From positions 1 through 64,000 of the forward strand of contig JBELEM010000003.1 of NCBI GenBank assembly GCA_042093735.1: a stretch of 64,000 bases of DNA, in the 5' to 3' direction. This document shows positions 17,516 through 26,372 of the stretch, piece by piece (position 1 is the first letter of the stretch; each line of letters begins with the position of its first letter). The notes beneath the pieces were generated by a model. It saw nothing but the letters and a program-made list of their open reading frames with translations, searched no databases and was not told the origin of the DNA. The stretch comes from Hellea sp042093735 (GTDB taxonomy: Bacteria > Pseudomonadota > Alphaproteobacteria > Caulobacterales > Maricaulaceae). Made by a program: the position numbers and the translations under genes.

Positions 17516-19389
17516 TATATAGCTTTGCGCACATGTGCGAGAACTGCTGTTAAAGAGCCTGGCGTAACCCCCTCTATCCTGGAGGCCTGACCCAGTGTTA
17601 AGGGCCTTACTTTTTCTAATTTACTTATAACCTCATTAGATAGGCCTCCAATTTCTTGGTAGTTAAAACTCTCAGGTATCCTTAGCCCTTCATCCCTACG
17701 GAACGCTGCTATATCTCTCGCTTGTCGTTCAATATAGCCAGAATAAACCGCTTCTGTTTCTAAATGATCCCAAGCAAAGTCTGGGATATTACTTAACTCT
17801 GGCCAGACACTTATTAGGTTTTGTTTTGTAATGTTTGGGTATGCCAACAAATCCATGACCGACCGCCTAATGCCATCTTGATTGACACTAAGTCCATGTT
17901 TTTTCAGTGTATTTGGTGTTTCAGATAGATCTCTCACCCTATCAACAACCTCCTTAATTTTATCAATTTTGGAAGTGTATTTGGTGTTCCTTAGTTTAGA
18001 AATACCCCCAATGGCGCTTGCAATGGGTGTTAGTCGTTGGTCTGCATTGTCTGACCTCAAGATTAACCTATATTCTGCGCGTGATGTGAACATTCTGTAC
18101 GGCTCAGTAACCCCTTTTGTTATTAAATCATCTACCATTACACCAATATACGCCTGACTACGGTCCAAAACAAAAGCACTGGATCCAGCCGAAGCTAAAG
18201 CAGCGTTAAATCCTGCTAAGAGGCCTTGCGCCGCCGCCTCCTCGTAACCCGTCGTGCCATTTATCTGTCCGGCTAAATAAAGACCTGGTAGCCGTCTGGT
18301 TTCAAGGGTTGGCTGTAGCTCACGAGGATCTATATAGTCATACTCAATAGCATACCCATACCTTTTAACCTCAACATTCTCTAATCCATTAATTGATCTC
18401 ATGAACTTGTCTTGAATTTCTACTGGTAATGATGTTGAAATCCCATTCGGATAAACAGTATCGCCGTCGGGGTTACCTGGCAGCCCTTCTGGCTCAAGAA
18501 ATATTTGATGTCTGTTTCTGTCTTTAAACCTTACGACCTTATCCTCGACTGATGGGCAATACCTCGGGCCTTTTCCTGAGATACCCCCGCCATAAAGCGC
18601 TGATTCTTTTATATTTTCACTTATAATTTTGTGTGTCAATTCATTGGTATGAGTTATGGCGCATGTTACTTGCGGGATAGTTATTTTATTGGTTAAAAAT
18701 GAAAAGGGCATAGGGTTTTCATCAGCAGGTTGCTGCTCTAATGCATCCCAATTTACAGACGACTTAGATATTCTTGCGGGAGTTCCTGTTTTAAGCCGGC
18801 CAATACTAAAGCCCAATTTGTATAACCTATCAGCTAAACCAATTGAAGGCTTGTCACCAACCCTGCCTGCAGGAATTCTTTTATGCCCTATATGTATTTC
18901 ACCCCTCAAAAAAGTTCCGGTGGTTAAAATAACTCGCTCTGACAAGAAAGATTGTCTGTTTTCATCAACAACGCCGTTAACTTTCCCGCTCTTAACCAAC
19001 AAATCATCAACACAAACCTCTTTCACGGTTAGGTTTTCATAATTCAACAATATATCCTGCATCTTTGATTTATAAAGATGGCGATCTGATTGAGTTCGGG
19101 GGCCCCTTACTGCTGGTCCCTTTGATCTATTCAGCAGTCTGAATTGAATGCCTGATGCATCGGCCGCCGCACCCATTAAGCCATCCATAGCGTCTATTTC
19201 TCTGACAAGGTGGCCCTTTCCGAGGCCCCCAATTGCTGGGTTGCATGACATTTCGCCTATCGTGCTTATCTTGTGTGTTAAAAGCAAGGTTTTTGCTCCC
19301 ATGCGTGCGGATGCCGCCGCCGCATCACAACCTGCGTGACCACCACCAATAACAATAACATCCCAAAATTGAGACACAGCACACTCCAT
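17515..19389 (-). CDS. mnmG: tRNA uridine-5-carboxymethylaminomethyl modification enzyme MnmG (GidA)
   Basis: 624-residue FAD enzyme that, with MnmE, installs cmnm5 on wobble U34 of tRNAs. The FAD motif VIGGGHAGCDAA stands near the N-terminus. GIQFRLLNRSKGPAVRGPRTQ, the CNPAIGGLGKGHLVREID loop and the C-terminal helical domain (EGVTPGSLTAVL) are complete. I chose the ATG at 19389 because the family begins here. The in-frame extension to 19467 includes the codons F-H-V-K-H that are simply the overlapping parS site. No strong Shine-Dalgarno is seen at either start. Confidence 0.95.
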   Translation of the reverse strand: MECAVSQFWDVIVIGGGHAGCDAAAASARMGAKTLLLTHKISTIGEMSCNPAIGGLGKGHLVREIDAMDGLMGAAADASGIQFRLLNRSKGPAVRGPRTQSDRHLYKSKMQDILLNYENLTVKEVCVDDLLVKSGKVNGVVDENRQSFLSERVILTTGTFLRGEIHIGHKRIPAGRVGDKPSIGLADRLYKLGFSIGRLKTGTPARISKSSVNWDALEQQPADENPMPFSFLTNKITIPQVTCAITHTNELTHKIISENIKESALYGGGISGKGPRYCPSVEDKVVRFKDRNRHQIFLEPEGLPGNPDGDTVYPNGISTSLPVEIQDKFMRSINGLENVEVKRYGYAIEYDYIDPRELQPTLETRRLPGLYLAGQINGTTGYEEAAAQGLLAGFNAALASAGSSAFVLDRSQAYIGVMVDDLITKGVTEPYRMFTSRAEYRLILRSDNADQRLTPIASAIGGISKLRNTKYTSKIDKIKEVVDRVRDLSETPNTLKKHGLSVNQDGIRRSVMDLLAYPNITKQNLISVWPELSNIPDFAWDHLETEAVYSGYIERQARDIAAFRRDEGLRIPESFNYQEIGGLSNEVISKLEKVRPLTLGQASRIEGVTPGSLTAVLAHVRKAI

Positions 19390-19390
19390 A

Positions 19391-19406
19391 TGTTTCACGT
19401 GAAACT
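19391..19406. other. Second parS site, 15 of 16 matches
   Basis: TGTTTCACGTGAAACT differs from the parS consensus only at the last base. It occupies the position of the ribosome-binding region just upstream of mnmG, 1.9 kb from the first parS. ParB binding here could affect mnmG expression. Confidence 0.9.
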
Positions 19407-19482
19407 TTATTCTTTGACGCCCATATATATGTCTCATTGTTTTTTGTCGAGAACAAGTATGGGGCACAAAAATATTTAAAAA

Positions 19483-20829
19483 CTACTTTCCAACACAAAA
19501 CCTAGAAAATATTAGGTCAAATACACTTTCAATGTCGCTAATGCCTGCTAATTCTTCGAGCGAATGAAGTGCACTACGTATGTCATCTCCGGCCAACTCT
19601 GGGCTCCTACTTAAACAACCGACAGCTCTTTTTATAGATAAGTACATATCGGATACACAATTTCTGTGTCTCACTCGAGTCAAGGTTGGCTCGCTCCCTA
19701 TTGTATATTTTTTTGATATTACTTTTTCAAGCAATAGCCGTAAATCGTCGATATCTTCATCCTTTAGCGCGCTAATTTTTATCTCGTTAGGGCTTATACT
19801 ACTTTTTAGTGTTGTCTGTTTTTTATATTTATCGACTTTATTGTAAACGACTATGTCATCATCAGATATGTGGTCATTGATGTTTTTGCTTGAGCCGGTT
19901 TCATTAAGGTCAATAACATAGATTAATATATCGGCTTTTTTTGAAAGCTTTAAAGCGCGATCAATGCCTTCAGCTTCGATTTCGTTAGTCGTATTTCTAA
20001 TGCCGGCCGTGTCGCTTAATCGGACTGGAATTCCTTTTAATATCATATTAATTGATATTATGTCACGTGTAGTTCCTGCGGTAGGGGTTACTATTGCTAC
20101 GTCTCTTTTTGATAAACCGTTTAATATTGTAGATTTGCCTGTATTAGGGCTGCCAATAATAACTATGTCTAAACCATGTCTTATCGCTTCACCTATCTCA
20201 GCTGTTTTTAAAACCTTTTCGCTGCCTTCCAAAACTAAATTAAGGTAAGGAAGCGCCTTGTGTGATAGGTTATTGGGGACGTCTTCCTCATCAGGAAAGT
20301 CAATCTCACCCTCTATTTGGGCTAAAGCATTTAATAGGTTTTGCCTCCAGCCCTCATATAAGTTCCTTAAGGCCCCATCCATCTGCTTTATCGCTTGTTT
20401 ATGTTGGCCTTCCGTTTCTGCATCTATTAAATCAGCTAAGCCTTCCGCTTCTGTGAGGTCAATTTTTCCATTTTCAAAAGCACGGCGCGTAAACTCACCC
20501 GCCGCTGCCTGTCGTAAGCCTAAACCATACAGTTCTGTTGTGAGCTTTTCTATAACAGCAACACTGCCATGTACATGAAGCTCCACACAATCTTCACCTG
20601 TGAAGCTTTTTGGAGCCTGCATAAAAAATAATAGACACGAATCTATTAGCTCATTGTTTTTGTTATAAATTTTTTTTAGTCTCACCCGCCTTGGTTCGAA
20701 ATTTGTTTGTTTTGTGAGGTTTTCTGCGGTTTTTAATGCTTTAGGGCCGCTTATACGAAACACTGAAACCCCTGCCTTGCCGGGTGCTGAGCTTAGTGAA
20801 AATATGGTAGGTTTTTTATAGTTTTTCAT
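19483..20829 (-). CDS. mnmE: tRNA modification GTPase MnmE (TrmE)
   Basis: 448 residues from the chosen ATG. An N-terminal formyl-THF-binding domain (TIFSLSSAPGKAGVSVFRISGP) is followed by a helical domain and an inserted G domain with G1 GSPNTGKST, G3 DTAG and G4 YNKVD. The C-terminus ends in RFCVGK, the CxGK motif needed for catalysis. It partners MnmG. The upstream ATG at 20883 would overlap dnaQ and add 18 residues with no family match, so 20829 is preferred. Confidence 0.95.
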   Translation of the reverse strand: MKNYKKPTIFSLSSAPGKAGVSVFRISGPKALKTAENLTKQTNFEPRRVRLKKIYNKNNELIDSCLLFFMQAPKSFTGEDCVELHVHGSVAVIEKLTTELYGLGLRQAAAGEFTRRAFENGKIDLTEAEGLADLIDAETEGQHKQAIKQMDGALRNLYEGWRQNLLNALAQIEGEIDFPDEEDVPNNLSHKALPYLNLVLEGSEKVLKTAEIGEAIRHGLDIVIIGSPNTGKSTILNGLSKRDVAIVTPTAGTTRDIISINMILKGIPVRLSDTAGIRNTTNEIEAEGIDRALKLSKKADILIYVIDLNETGSSKNINDHISDDDIVVYNKVDKYKKQTTLKSSISPNEIKISALKDEDIDDLRLLLEKVISKKYTIGSEPTLTRVRHRNCVSDMYLSIKRAVGCLSRSPELAGDDIRSALHSLEELAGISDIESVFDLIFSRFCVGK

Positions 20830-20848
20830 AGTAATTAGCCGCGTAATT

Positions 20849-21550
20849 TCAACGCCAATATTTATTCCACACCATTTTTTCACCTAATGATTTAATATAT
20901 AGTTTGTGGGCTTTTATTTGCTCAGTCGTTAAGTTACTAGACAGCGGTGAGGGCCGCTCTCTTGTTTCGTTGTGTATGATAGGTTTTGGAGTTTGATGTG
21001 TGCTGGTTTTTAGGTCCAGGTTATGCATTCTCCCGCCTTTTAACTGCAAGTAAACCTCTGCCAACAGCTCTGAGTCTATGATAGCCCCGTGCTTATCTCT
21101 TGAAGATAAAGATATACCGTACCTTTTACAAAGAGCATCAAGTGAAGCAGGAGAGCCAGGAAACTTCTCTCTTGCCATCTGAAGAGTGTCTATGAAGCGG
21201 TCGTCTGAAAAAATGGGATGACCTGATTTTTCAAGCTCCGCATTTATAAATGCCTTATCAAAATTTGCATTGTGTGCAATAAGTTTGCTATCTCCAACAA
21301 ACTCAAGAAACTCAGTAGCAACATCTGCAAAAAGCCGCCCATTTCTCTTTAAAAAGTCTGTGGTAAGCCCTGTTATTTGAGTTACTTTTTCGGGGACATC
21401 TCTTTGGGGGTTAAGATAGGCGTGATATTGATTGCCCGTTGGGATCATATCGATTAGCTCAATACATCCAAGCTCAGTGATCCGGTCATCTCCTTTCGCA
21501 TGAAAGCCTGTAGTTTCTGTATCAAAACAAATCTCTCTTATGCCGTTCAT
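20849..21550 (-). CDS. dnaQ: DNA polymerase III epsilon subunit, 3'-5' exonuclease
   Basis: 233-residue proofreading exonuclease of the DEDDh type. ExoI is CFDTETTGFHAKGDDRITELG, ExoII is LIAHNANFDKAFINAE and ExoIII is GISLSSRDKHGAIIDSELLAEVYLQL, with the catalytic His and Asp. The start at 21550 lies 1 bp after the coaE stop with AAGG 9 bp upstream; a start at 21568 would overlap coaE. It belongs to the operon ppsR-maf-aroE-coaE-dnaQ reading away from the origin. Confidence 0.95.
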   Translation of the reverse strand: MNGIREICFDTETTGFHAKGDDRITELGCIELIDMIPTGNQYHAYLNPQRDVPEKVTQITGLTTDFLKRNGRLFADVATEFLEFVGDSKLIAHNANFDKAFINAELEKSGHPIFSDDRFIDTLQMAREKFPGSPASLDALCKRYGISLSSRDKHGAIIDSELLAEVYLQLKGGRMHNLDLKTSTHQTPKPIIHNETRERPSPLSSNLTTEQIKAHKLYIKSLGEKMVWNKYWR

Positions 21551-21551
21551 G

Positions 21552-22142
21552 TCAGTTAACCTTAACACCTAAACTAGATATAAATTCTTTTACCTTGCTT
21601 TTTGTAATATTTAAGCTCTCGTCTGTTTTAATAATAATATCAGCCATAGTTTTTTTTTCATCATTGCTTATCTGCTTAGCAAGTAGCCCGCTGAATATTT
21701 TTTCAGTCATTCCTTCACGCGACATAACTCTTTTATGTTGTACATGATAGGGCGCGGAAACTACGACTGTAATATCCATGTTTTTATTTAGTCCTGTTTC
21801 AAACAAAAGAGGGATATCGAATACAAGAAGCTCTTTATTTTGGTTTGTTTTAAGAAAGTCATCACGCAACTTTTTTACCAAAGGGTGAATAAATGTTTCT
21901 AGCTCTCTAATTTTATCCGGGTTTTCTGCTATATAAGAACGGAGTATCTCACGATCAACAGCACTGTTAACAACCGCTGCTGGGTAAAAAGATTTAATGA
22001 TATCTATTCCTGCACCTCCCTTTTCGTAAAGGCCGTGAACAGCTTTGTCTGCGTCAAACACAGGACAACCAAAGTTTTTAAACATATCTGCTACTGTGCT
22101 TTTACCCATACCAATAGATCCCGTAAGGCCAACCTTAATCAC
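21552..22142 (-). CDS. coaE: Dephospho-CoA kinase
   Basis: 196-residue P-loop kinase for the last step of coenzyme A synthesis. The Walker A is GLTGSIGMGKST at residues 5-16. The lid and CoA-binding segments include FDADKAVHGLY, TFIHPLV and VFDIPLLFETGL. It overlaps aroE by 4 bp (ATGA), so it is translationally coupled within the origin-proximal operon. Confidence 0.96.
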   Translation of the reverse strand: MIKVGLTGSIGMGKSTVADMFKNFGCPVFDADKAVHGLYEKGGAGIDIIKSFYPAAVVNSAVDREILRSYIAENPDKIRELETFIHPLVKKLRDDFLKTNQNKELLVFDIPLLFETGLNKNMDITVVVSAPYHVQHKRVMSREGMTEKIFSGLLAKQISNDEKKTMADIIIKTDESLNITKSKVKEFISSLGVKVN

Positions 22143-22987
22143 AATCTAGCTTCCAAAGTTTTAATGAGTTTTTTTCTTACATTCAAATTTCTTGGGGGCT
22201 CTTGATTGTAAAAAAGTTCGAATGAAGGACGTGCTTGTGCTATTAACATATCTAGGCCTCCTAATGTCTTACAGCCTTGAGCTTTGGCGTTTATAAGCAA
22301 CTCTGTTTCTATTGGAGTATAAACTAAATCGTAAATAAAGCTTTTATTACTACAACAGGATAAATCTAAATCTAAACGGGGCTTTCCAACCATTCCAGCA
22401 GAAGTGGCATTGATAATAAGAATTGGGTTTTGCAAGTTTTCTTTTCTTTTTTTCCAGTACACTGGCCTTACGTTTTTCTTACCTATCTCTTGAATTAAAT
22501 GTAAAAGCTTATCGTTTGATCTTCCTGTGACACGGATTTCTGGGTGATTAATTGATAATAACGCCCAGATAGCAGCTCGAGCAACGCCACCCGTACCTAT
22601 AACAATTGCTGGTAATTTTAATATTTCGTCAATGCCTAGCTTGTTAACTAATGGATCTAAAAAACCCTCAAGATCCGTATTATGCGCCGTAAGTTGACCG
22701 TCCCTTACATATAAGCAATTTGCAACACCCAGCATTTGAGCTTGTTCTGTTTGTGTATCTGAAGCAAGGAATGCATGCCTTTTTAGTGGAAGAGTTACGT
22801 TTACACCATTAATGTCTGTTTTTTTTAGGCTCCTAAAAGCCCGTATAGCATCACTCGGCAAAACCTCATATGAGCAATAAAGCCCTTCGATATTTAATGC
22901 ATTAAGCCAAGCGGAATGAAGAAGAGGAGAAAGTGAATGATGCACAGGGTACCCACAAACCCCTGCTATTTGAACTTTTTTGTTCAT
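22139..22987 (-). CDS. aroE: Shikimate dehydrogenase
   Basis: 282-residue NADPH-dependent enzyme that reduces 3-dehydroshikimate. The substrate domain has YPVHHSLSPLLHSAW and NVTLPLKRHAF with the catalytic Lys, and NTDLEGFLDPL with the catalytic Asp. The nucleotide site is VIGTGGVARAAIWAL. It overlaps maf and coaE by 4 bp each. This is the order coaE-aroE-maf that I remember beside alphaproteobacterial origins. Confidence 0.96.
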   Translation of the reverse strand: MNKKVQIAGVCGYPVHHSLSPLLHSAWLNALNIEGLYCSYEVLPSDAIRAFRSLKKTDINGVNVTLPLKRHAFLASDTQTEQAQMLGVANCLYVRDGQLTAHNTDLEGFLDPLVNKLGIDEILKLPAIVIGTGGVARAAIWALLSINHPEIRVTGRSNDKLLHLIQEIGKKNVRPVYWKKRKENLQNPILIINATSAGMVGKPRLDLDLSCCSNKSFIYDLVYTPIETELLINAKAQGCKTLGGLDMLIAQARPSFELFYNQEPPRNLNVRKKLIKTLEARL

Positions 22988-23574
22988 GATAAAATAGCAC
23001 TTCTGGTTCGCAAGTACTCGAGAAGAGGCAGAAGAGGAAGTCCGAGAACCGAAAAAAAGTCGCCCTTTACACTTGAGAATAACTGCGATCCTCTTTTTTC
23101 AAATCTGTATGCACCCACTGTTTGCAATAACGCGTCACCCTCTTGATCAATATAGTTTTCTATGAACTTATCTGTAATGTTTCTGACCTTCAACTCAACC
23201 TTTGAACTGTGCCTCCATACAGAGACACCTCCCTCGCTTACAACAACAGACCCCATTAAGTAGTGTGTTTTGTTTCTTATTGTTATAAGTCTTTTTCTCG
23301 CCTCTTCTCTTGTTTTAGGTTTATCATATATCACGCCATCTAAAATCATTATCTGATCCGCCCCTATAACAAGCCCCGGGGTTTCAGAACTTACTTTTAT
23401 AGATTTAAGTTCAGCTAATGTGCTTACTATACTTACATTGCTTGCACCTTCCTGAATCATTGACTGCTTAATGGCCGCTTCATCGATTGGTTTAACTTCT
23501 ACGTCAAATATAACACCCGAATCTCTTAGTATCTGTTTCCGTATTGAGCTGCCTGATGCAAGGGTGATGTTCAT
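22984..23574 (-). CDS. maf: Maf/YhdE-type nucleotide pyrophosphatase
   Basis: 196 residues of the Maf family, which hydrolyses non-canonical or pyrimidine nucleoside triphosphates as a house-cleaning enzyme. Motifs are TLASGSSIRKQIL at the start, VIGADQIMILDG with the catalytic Asp, and the KPKTREEARKRL segment. The C-terminal DFFSVLGLPLLPLLEYLR helix is also typical. It overlaps its neighbours by 4 bp on both sides. Which nucleotide it prefers cannot be told by eye. Confidence 0.93.
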   Translation of the reverse strand: MNITLASGSSIRKQILRDSGVIFDVEVKPIDEAAIKQSMIQEGASNVSIVSTLAELKSIKVSSETPGLVIGADQIMILDGVIYDKPKTREEARKRLITIRNKTHYLMGSVVVSEGGVSVWRHSSKVELKVRNITDKFIENYIDQEGDALLQTVGAYRFEKRGSQLFSSVKGDFFSVLGLPLLPLLEYLRTRSAILS

Positions 23575-24413
23575 GTTTCTTTCTTCTGGTAAGAATTATA
23601 TGCTTTTATAATTTGGGCTGAAGTTTCTTCAATAGACTTTCTTGTAACATCAATAACTTTATAGCCTTTTTTTGTGAACATTCTCTTTGCTTGCCGCATC
23701 TCGTCTCTTACGCGATCCACGTCAATATAGTCTGTTTGATCATTTTCGTTAAGTCCCACAAGTCGCTGTTCGCGTATTTGCACTATTCTATCAGGAGAAG
23801 CAATTAAACCCACCACAAATGGTTTTGTTATCTCATCAAGTATTTTGGGTAGCGGTGAACCTGGGACGAGAGGGATGTTGCCTGTAAGGTACCCTCGATT
23901 TGCTAAATATATACATGTTGGAGTTTTAGATGTTCTACTTATTCCCAATAGAAGTATATCAGCGCGGTTAAGACCTATAACATTTTGTCCATCATCATGT
24001 GCCATTGCAAAATCTAAAGCCTCTATTCTATTATAATATTCGGCATCTAAATTTCTTTGTGCTGCAACCTCGCTTATCATTCTTGATCCTAGATATCTGC
24101 CCAACATAGATAGAGATTGATCAAGAACAGATATCGCAGGGATTTTATTTTTAGAACAAAAACTTTCTAATGTTTTCCTTCTATCTGAGTTCATTAACGT
24201 ATATAGCACAACCCCTGGTTTGTTTTTTATTTCATCAAGTGTTGATTTTAAGTTCTCTTCAGAACGAACTAAAGTGTGTAGATGCTCTAGTGCCGTTGCA
24301 TTTCTAAACTGGGCCGCTGATGCCTTCATAACAGCTACTAATGTTTCACCTGTTGAGTCAGAAACTAAGTGTATATGAAAATACAATGATATATTGTTAT
24401 TTTTATCTGACAT
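23571..24413 (-). CDS. ppsR: PEP synthase / PPDK regulatory protein (DUF299 kinase-pyrophosphorylase)
   Basis: 280-residue bifunctional ADP-dependent kinase and Pi-dependent pyrophosphorylase that switches phosphoenolpyruvate synthase or pyruvate phosphate dikinase off and on. It starts with HIHLVSDSTGETL, and the P-loop-like GISRTSKTPTCIYLANRGY is at about residue 150. It is the first gene left of the proposed origin and reads away from it. Caulobacter has the same family member directly beside oriC, opposite hemE. Its target enzyme is not in the window. Confidence 0.93.
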   Translation of the reverse strand: MSDKNNNISLYFHIHLVSDSTGETLVAVMKASAAQFRNATALEHLHTLVRSEENLKSTLDEIKNKPGVVLYTLMNSDRRKTLESFCSKNKIPAISVLDQSLSMLGRYLGSRMISEVAAQRNLDAEYYNRIEALDFAMAHDDGQNVIGLNRADILLLGISRTSKTPTCIYLANRGYLTGNIPLVPGSPLPKILDEITKPFVVGLIASPDRIVQIREQRLVGLNENDQTDYIDVDRVRDEMRQAKRMFTKKGYKVIDVTRKSIEETSAQIIKAYNSYQKKET

Positions 24414-24441
24414 TCTTCATTATAATGGAAGTTATTAGTTT

Positions 24442-24450
24442 TTGTCCACA
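24442..24450 (+). other. DnaA box, 8 of 9 matches (TTGTCCACA)
   Basis: One mismatch to TTATCCACA. It lies near the ppsR end of the origin interval, 105 bp from the perfect box. Confidence 0.6.
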
Positions 24451-24554
24451 TTTTGTATTAAATACAAATCCCAAAAATGTAACACGTTAATATTTATATC
24501 TAAATTTATGTAGATAATAACAGGTTGTTTTTTTTATCTGTATTAATTTAATTG

Positions 24555-24563
24555 TGTGGATAA
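24555..24563 (-). other. DnaA box, 9 of 9 matches (TTATCCACA on minus strand)
   Basis: TGTGGATAA on the plus strand is the exact reverse complement of the consensus DnaA box. It sits about mid-interval, next to the AT-rich stretch. Confidence 0.8.
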
Positions 24564-24690
24564 AACTTATACCCATATAATTCACAAAAATATTAACACA
24601 ATAATAGCGGTAAGTTCTGCTTTTTTTTAACTTATTCTTATAATTAATTTGTTTTTTATTTTAATTTTTTTATAAGTCTAAAAATAAAAG

Positions 24691-24706
24691 TTAACTTTTT
24701 ATTAAC
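24691..24706 (+). promoter_or_regulatory. CtrA-type binding motif TTAA-N7-TTAAC (first of two)
   Basis: TTAA (24691-24694), seven bases, then TTAAC (24702-24706) is a perfect match to the CtrA consensus of Caulobacter-type cells. A second perfect copy starts 21 bp downstream. The AT-rich background makes single chance hits likely, but two phased perfect hits inside the origin are more convincing. Confidence 0.5.
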
Positions 24707-24711
24707 ATTCC

Positions 24712-24727
24712 TTAACTAATTATTAAC
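24712..24727 (+). promoter_or_regulatory. CtrA-type binding motif TTAA-N7-TTAAC (second of two)
   Basis: TTAA (24712-24715), seven bases, TTAAC (24723-24727). It starts exactly 21 bp after the first copy, two helical turns, and stands about 95 bp before hemE. CtrA bound here could block replication initiation and also affect the hemE promoter. Confidence 0.5.
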
Positions 24728-24822
24728 TTATACACTTTTACAATTTTCTATCACTATTACTTCTTTTATATAATATATAAGAGAAGAGTAATATTCTGTA
24801 TAAAAATGGTGTATAAAAAATA

Positions 24823-25848
24823 ATGCAAAAAATAATAGATGTACTCTCTGGAAATAAGGCTGACATACCTCCAGTATGGATGATGAGACAGGCAGGAAGA
24901 CATTTACCAGAATATATAAAAGTAAGAAATACAACAAGTAGTTTTATAGATTTTTGTTTTGACTCACAAAAAGCGGCAAAAGTAACCTTACAACCTATTG
25001 ATAGATACGATATGGATGCTGCGATTTTATTTGCTGATATCCTGCTCGTTCCTATTGCACTAGGGAGAAATGTCTCTTTTGAAAAAGGTATTGGCCCAAA
25101 ATTAGACCCTTTATCCATTAAAGATATTTGTAATTTTCAGATCAATACTGATATTTTAGAACCTGTTTATGAAACAGTAAGAAAAGTAAGAAAAAAATTA
25201 CATAATAATAAGACTTTAATAGGATTTTGCGGCGGTCCCTGGACTGTTGCTACTTATATGTTAGAAGGAAAAGGAACTAATAATAAAGAGCTAGCAAAAA
25301 CATTTGCTTATAAAAATGAAGACGCTGTAAATGATCTTCTAGATTATTTAGTACATATAAGCGCTGAATATTTAATTAAACAGGCAGAGGCAGGCGCAGA
25401 TGTTCTTCAAATATTTGAAAGCTGGGCAAGTGATTTATCTCCAATTTTATTTAATAAACTAGTTATTAAACCAACAAAAAAAATAATAAACCGTGTTAGA
25501 GACGCAGGAATTACTGTTCCTATAATTGGATTTCCTAAAAATTGTGGCTTATCAATAAAAGATTATGTAAAAAGTTCAGGTATTTCAGCAATTGCGGTGA
25601 GTACAGAAACACCTCTTGATCAAATAAGAAGAATTATCCCAAGAAATATGGCAATCCAGGGTAATTTAGATCCATTAGCCCTAAGAGTTGGTGGGAAGAC
25701 CTTAAAAAATCAGGTGCAATATGTTTTGGATAAAGCAAGTGGCCCACATATTTTCAATTTAGGCCATGGGGTCACGCCTGATGTAAAAATAGAAAATATT
25801 AAGGCTGTTATAAGCCATATTAGAACAGGTGAAGGTAACTATGTATGA
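24823..25848 (+). CDS. hemE: Uroporphyrinogen decarboxylase
   Basis: 341-residue haem biosynthesis enzyme that decarboxylates uroporphyrinogen III to coproporphyrinogen III. Signature segments are PPVWMMRQAGRHLPEY with the catalytic Arg pair, GFCGGPWTVATYMLEG, QIFESWASDLSP and FNLGHGVTPD. It is the first gene right of the origin, reading away from it, as in Caulobacter. Codons are strongly AT-biased. It overlaps hemJ by 8 bp. Confidence 0.97.
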   Translation: MQKIIDVLSGNKADIPPVWMMRQAGRHLPEYIKVRNTTSSFIDFCFDSQKAAKVTLQPIDRYDMDAAILFADILLVPIALGRNVSFEKGIGPKLDPLSIKDICNFQINTDILEPVYETVRKVRKKLHNNKTLIGFCGGPWTVATYMLEGKGTNNKELAKTFAYKNEDAVNDLLDYLVHISAEYLIKQAEAGADVLQIFESWASDLSPILFNKLVIKPTKKIINRVRDAGITVPIIGFPKNCGLSIKDYVKSSGISAIAVSTETPLDQIRRIIPRNMAIQGNLDPLALRVGGKTLKNQVQYVLDKASGPHIFNLGHGVTPDVKIENIKAVISHIRTGEGNYV

Positions 25849-26272
25849 ATGGTTAAAAGCAATACATATAAGCTTTGTAATATTTTGGATGGCAGGTCTA
25901 TTATATTTACCTAGATTATATGTTTATCATAGTACATCAAAAATAGGGGGTGAGCTTGATATAAAAATGCAAGAAGCTGAAAGAAACTTGATTAAAATTA
26001 TAATTAATCCAGCTATGATAGTTACTTTAATAACGGGTTTGCTTTTATTACTCATGTATAATTTAGAAACTTTACAAACTTCATTATGGTTACAACTAAA
26101 GCTATTATTATTATTATTACTCATCGGTTATAATGGATATTTAACAAAACAAAGAAAATTATTTGCATTAGGAGAAAGACCTAGAAGCGAGAAATTCTTT
26201 AGATTAATAAATGAAATTCCTGCATTAATGACTTTGATAATAGTAACTTTAGTGGTTGTAAAACCCTTTTAA
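25841..26272 (+). CDS. hemJ: Protoporphyrinogen IX oxidase HemJ
   Basis: 143-residue inner-membrane protein with four transmembrane helices. The first carries the conserved His of AIHISFVIFWMAGLLYLPRLYVYH, and a later segment has the family pattern QLKLLLLLLLIGYNGYL. HemJ oxidises protoporphyrinogen IX near the end of haem synthesis in many alphaproteobacteria. The ATG at 25841 is preferred, with GAAGG 5 bp upstream. An in-frame GTG at 25829 would give a 4-residue extension. It is coupled to hemE. Confidence 0.92.
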   Translation: MYEWLKAIHISFVIFWMAGLLYLPRLYVYHSTSKIGGELDIKMQEAERNLIKIIINPAMIVTLITGLLLLLMYNLETLQTSLWLQLKLLLLLLLIGYNGYLTKQRKLFALGERPRSEKFFRLINEIPALMTLIIVTLVVVKPF

Positions 26273-26277
26273 ATAAC

Positions 26278-26306
26278 TTGACCTGAATTACATAATAAAT
26301 TAAATT
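26278..26306 (+). promoter_or_regulatory. Candidate sigma-70-type promoter of rho
   Basis: TTGACC (26278-26283) and TAAATT (26301-26306) are separated by 17 bp, matching the -35 and -10 consensus at 5 of 6 and 4 of 6 positions. They lie right after hemJ, leaving a leader of about 60 bases before rho. Rho leaders are often autoregulated; I see no clear hairpin here. Confidence 0.4.
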
Positions 26307-26372
26307 ATTTTTTGTGGCGTCCTGTCACTAAATTAACAGATTTGTTAAAAAACCCCATATAAGAAAAAAACT

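Larger units (their letters stand above)
24414..24822. other. Putative chromosomal replication origin (oriC)
   Basis: A 409-bp non-coding, extremely AT-rich interval lies between divergently transcribed ppsR and hemE, the site of oriC in Caulobacter and Rickettsia. It contains one perfect and one near-perfect DnaA box, T- and A-rich tracts suited to unwinding (24620-24690), and two perfect CtrA-type motifs. Genes on both sides read away from it, as expected for leading-strand coding. I saw no GANTC methylation site inside it. Confidence 0.88.

Noticed and set aside
17515..19467. Longer MnmG beginning at 19467
   Set aside because: The added 26 residues have no family similarity and partly reflect the parS palindrome.
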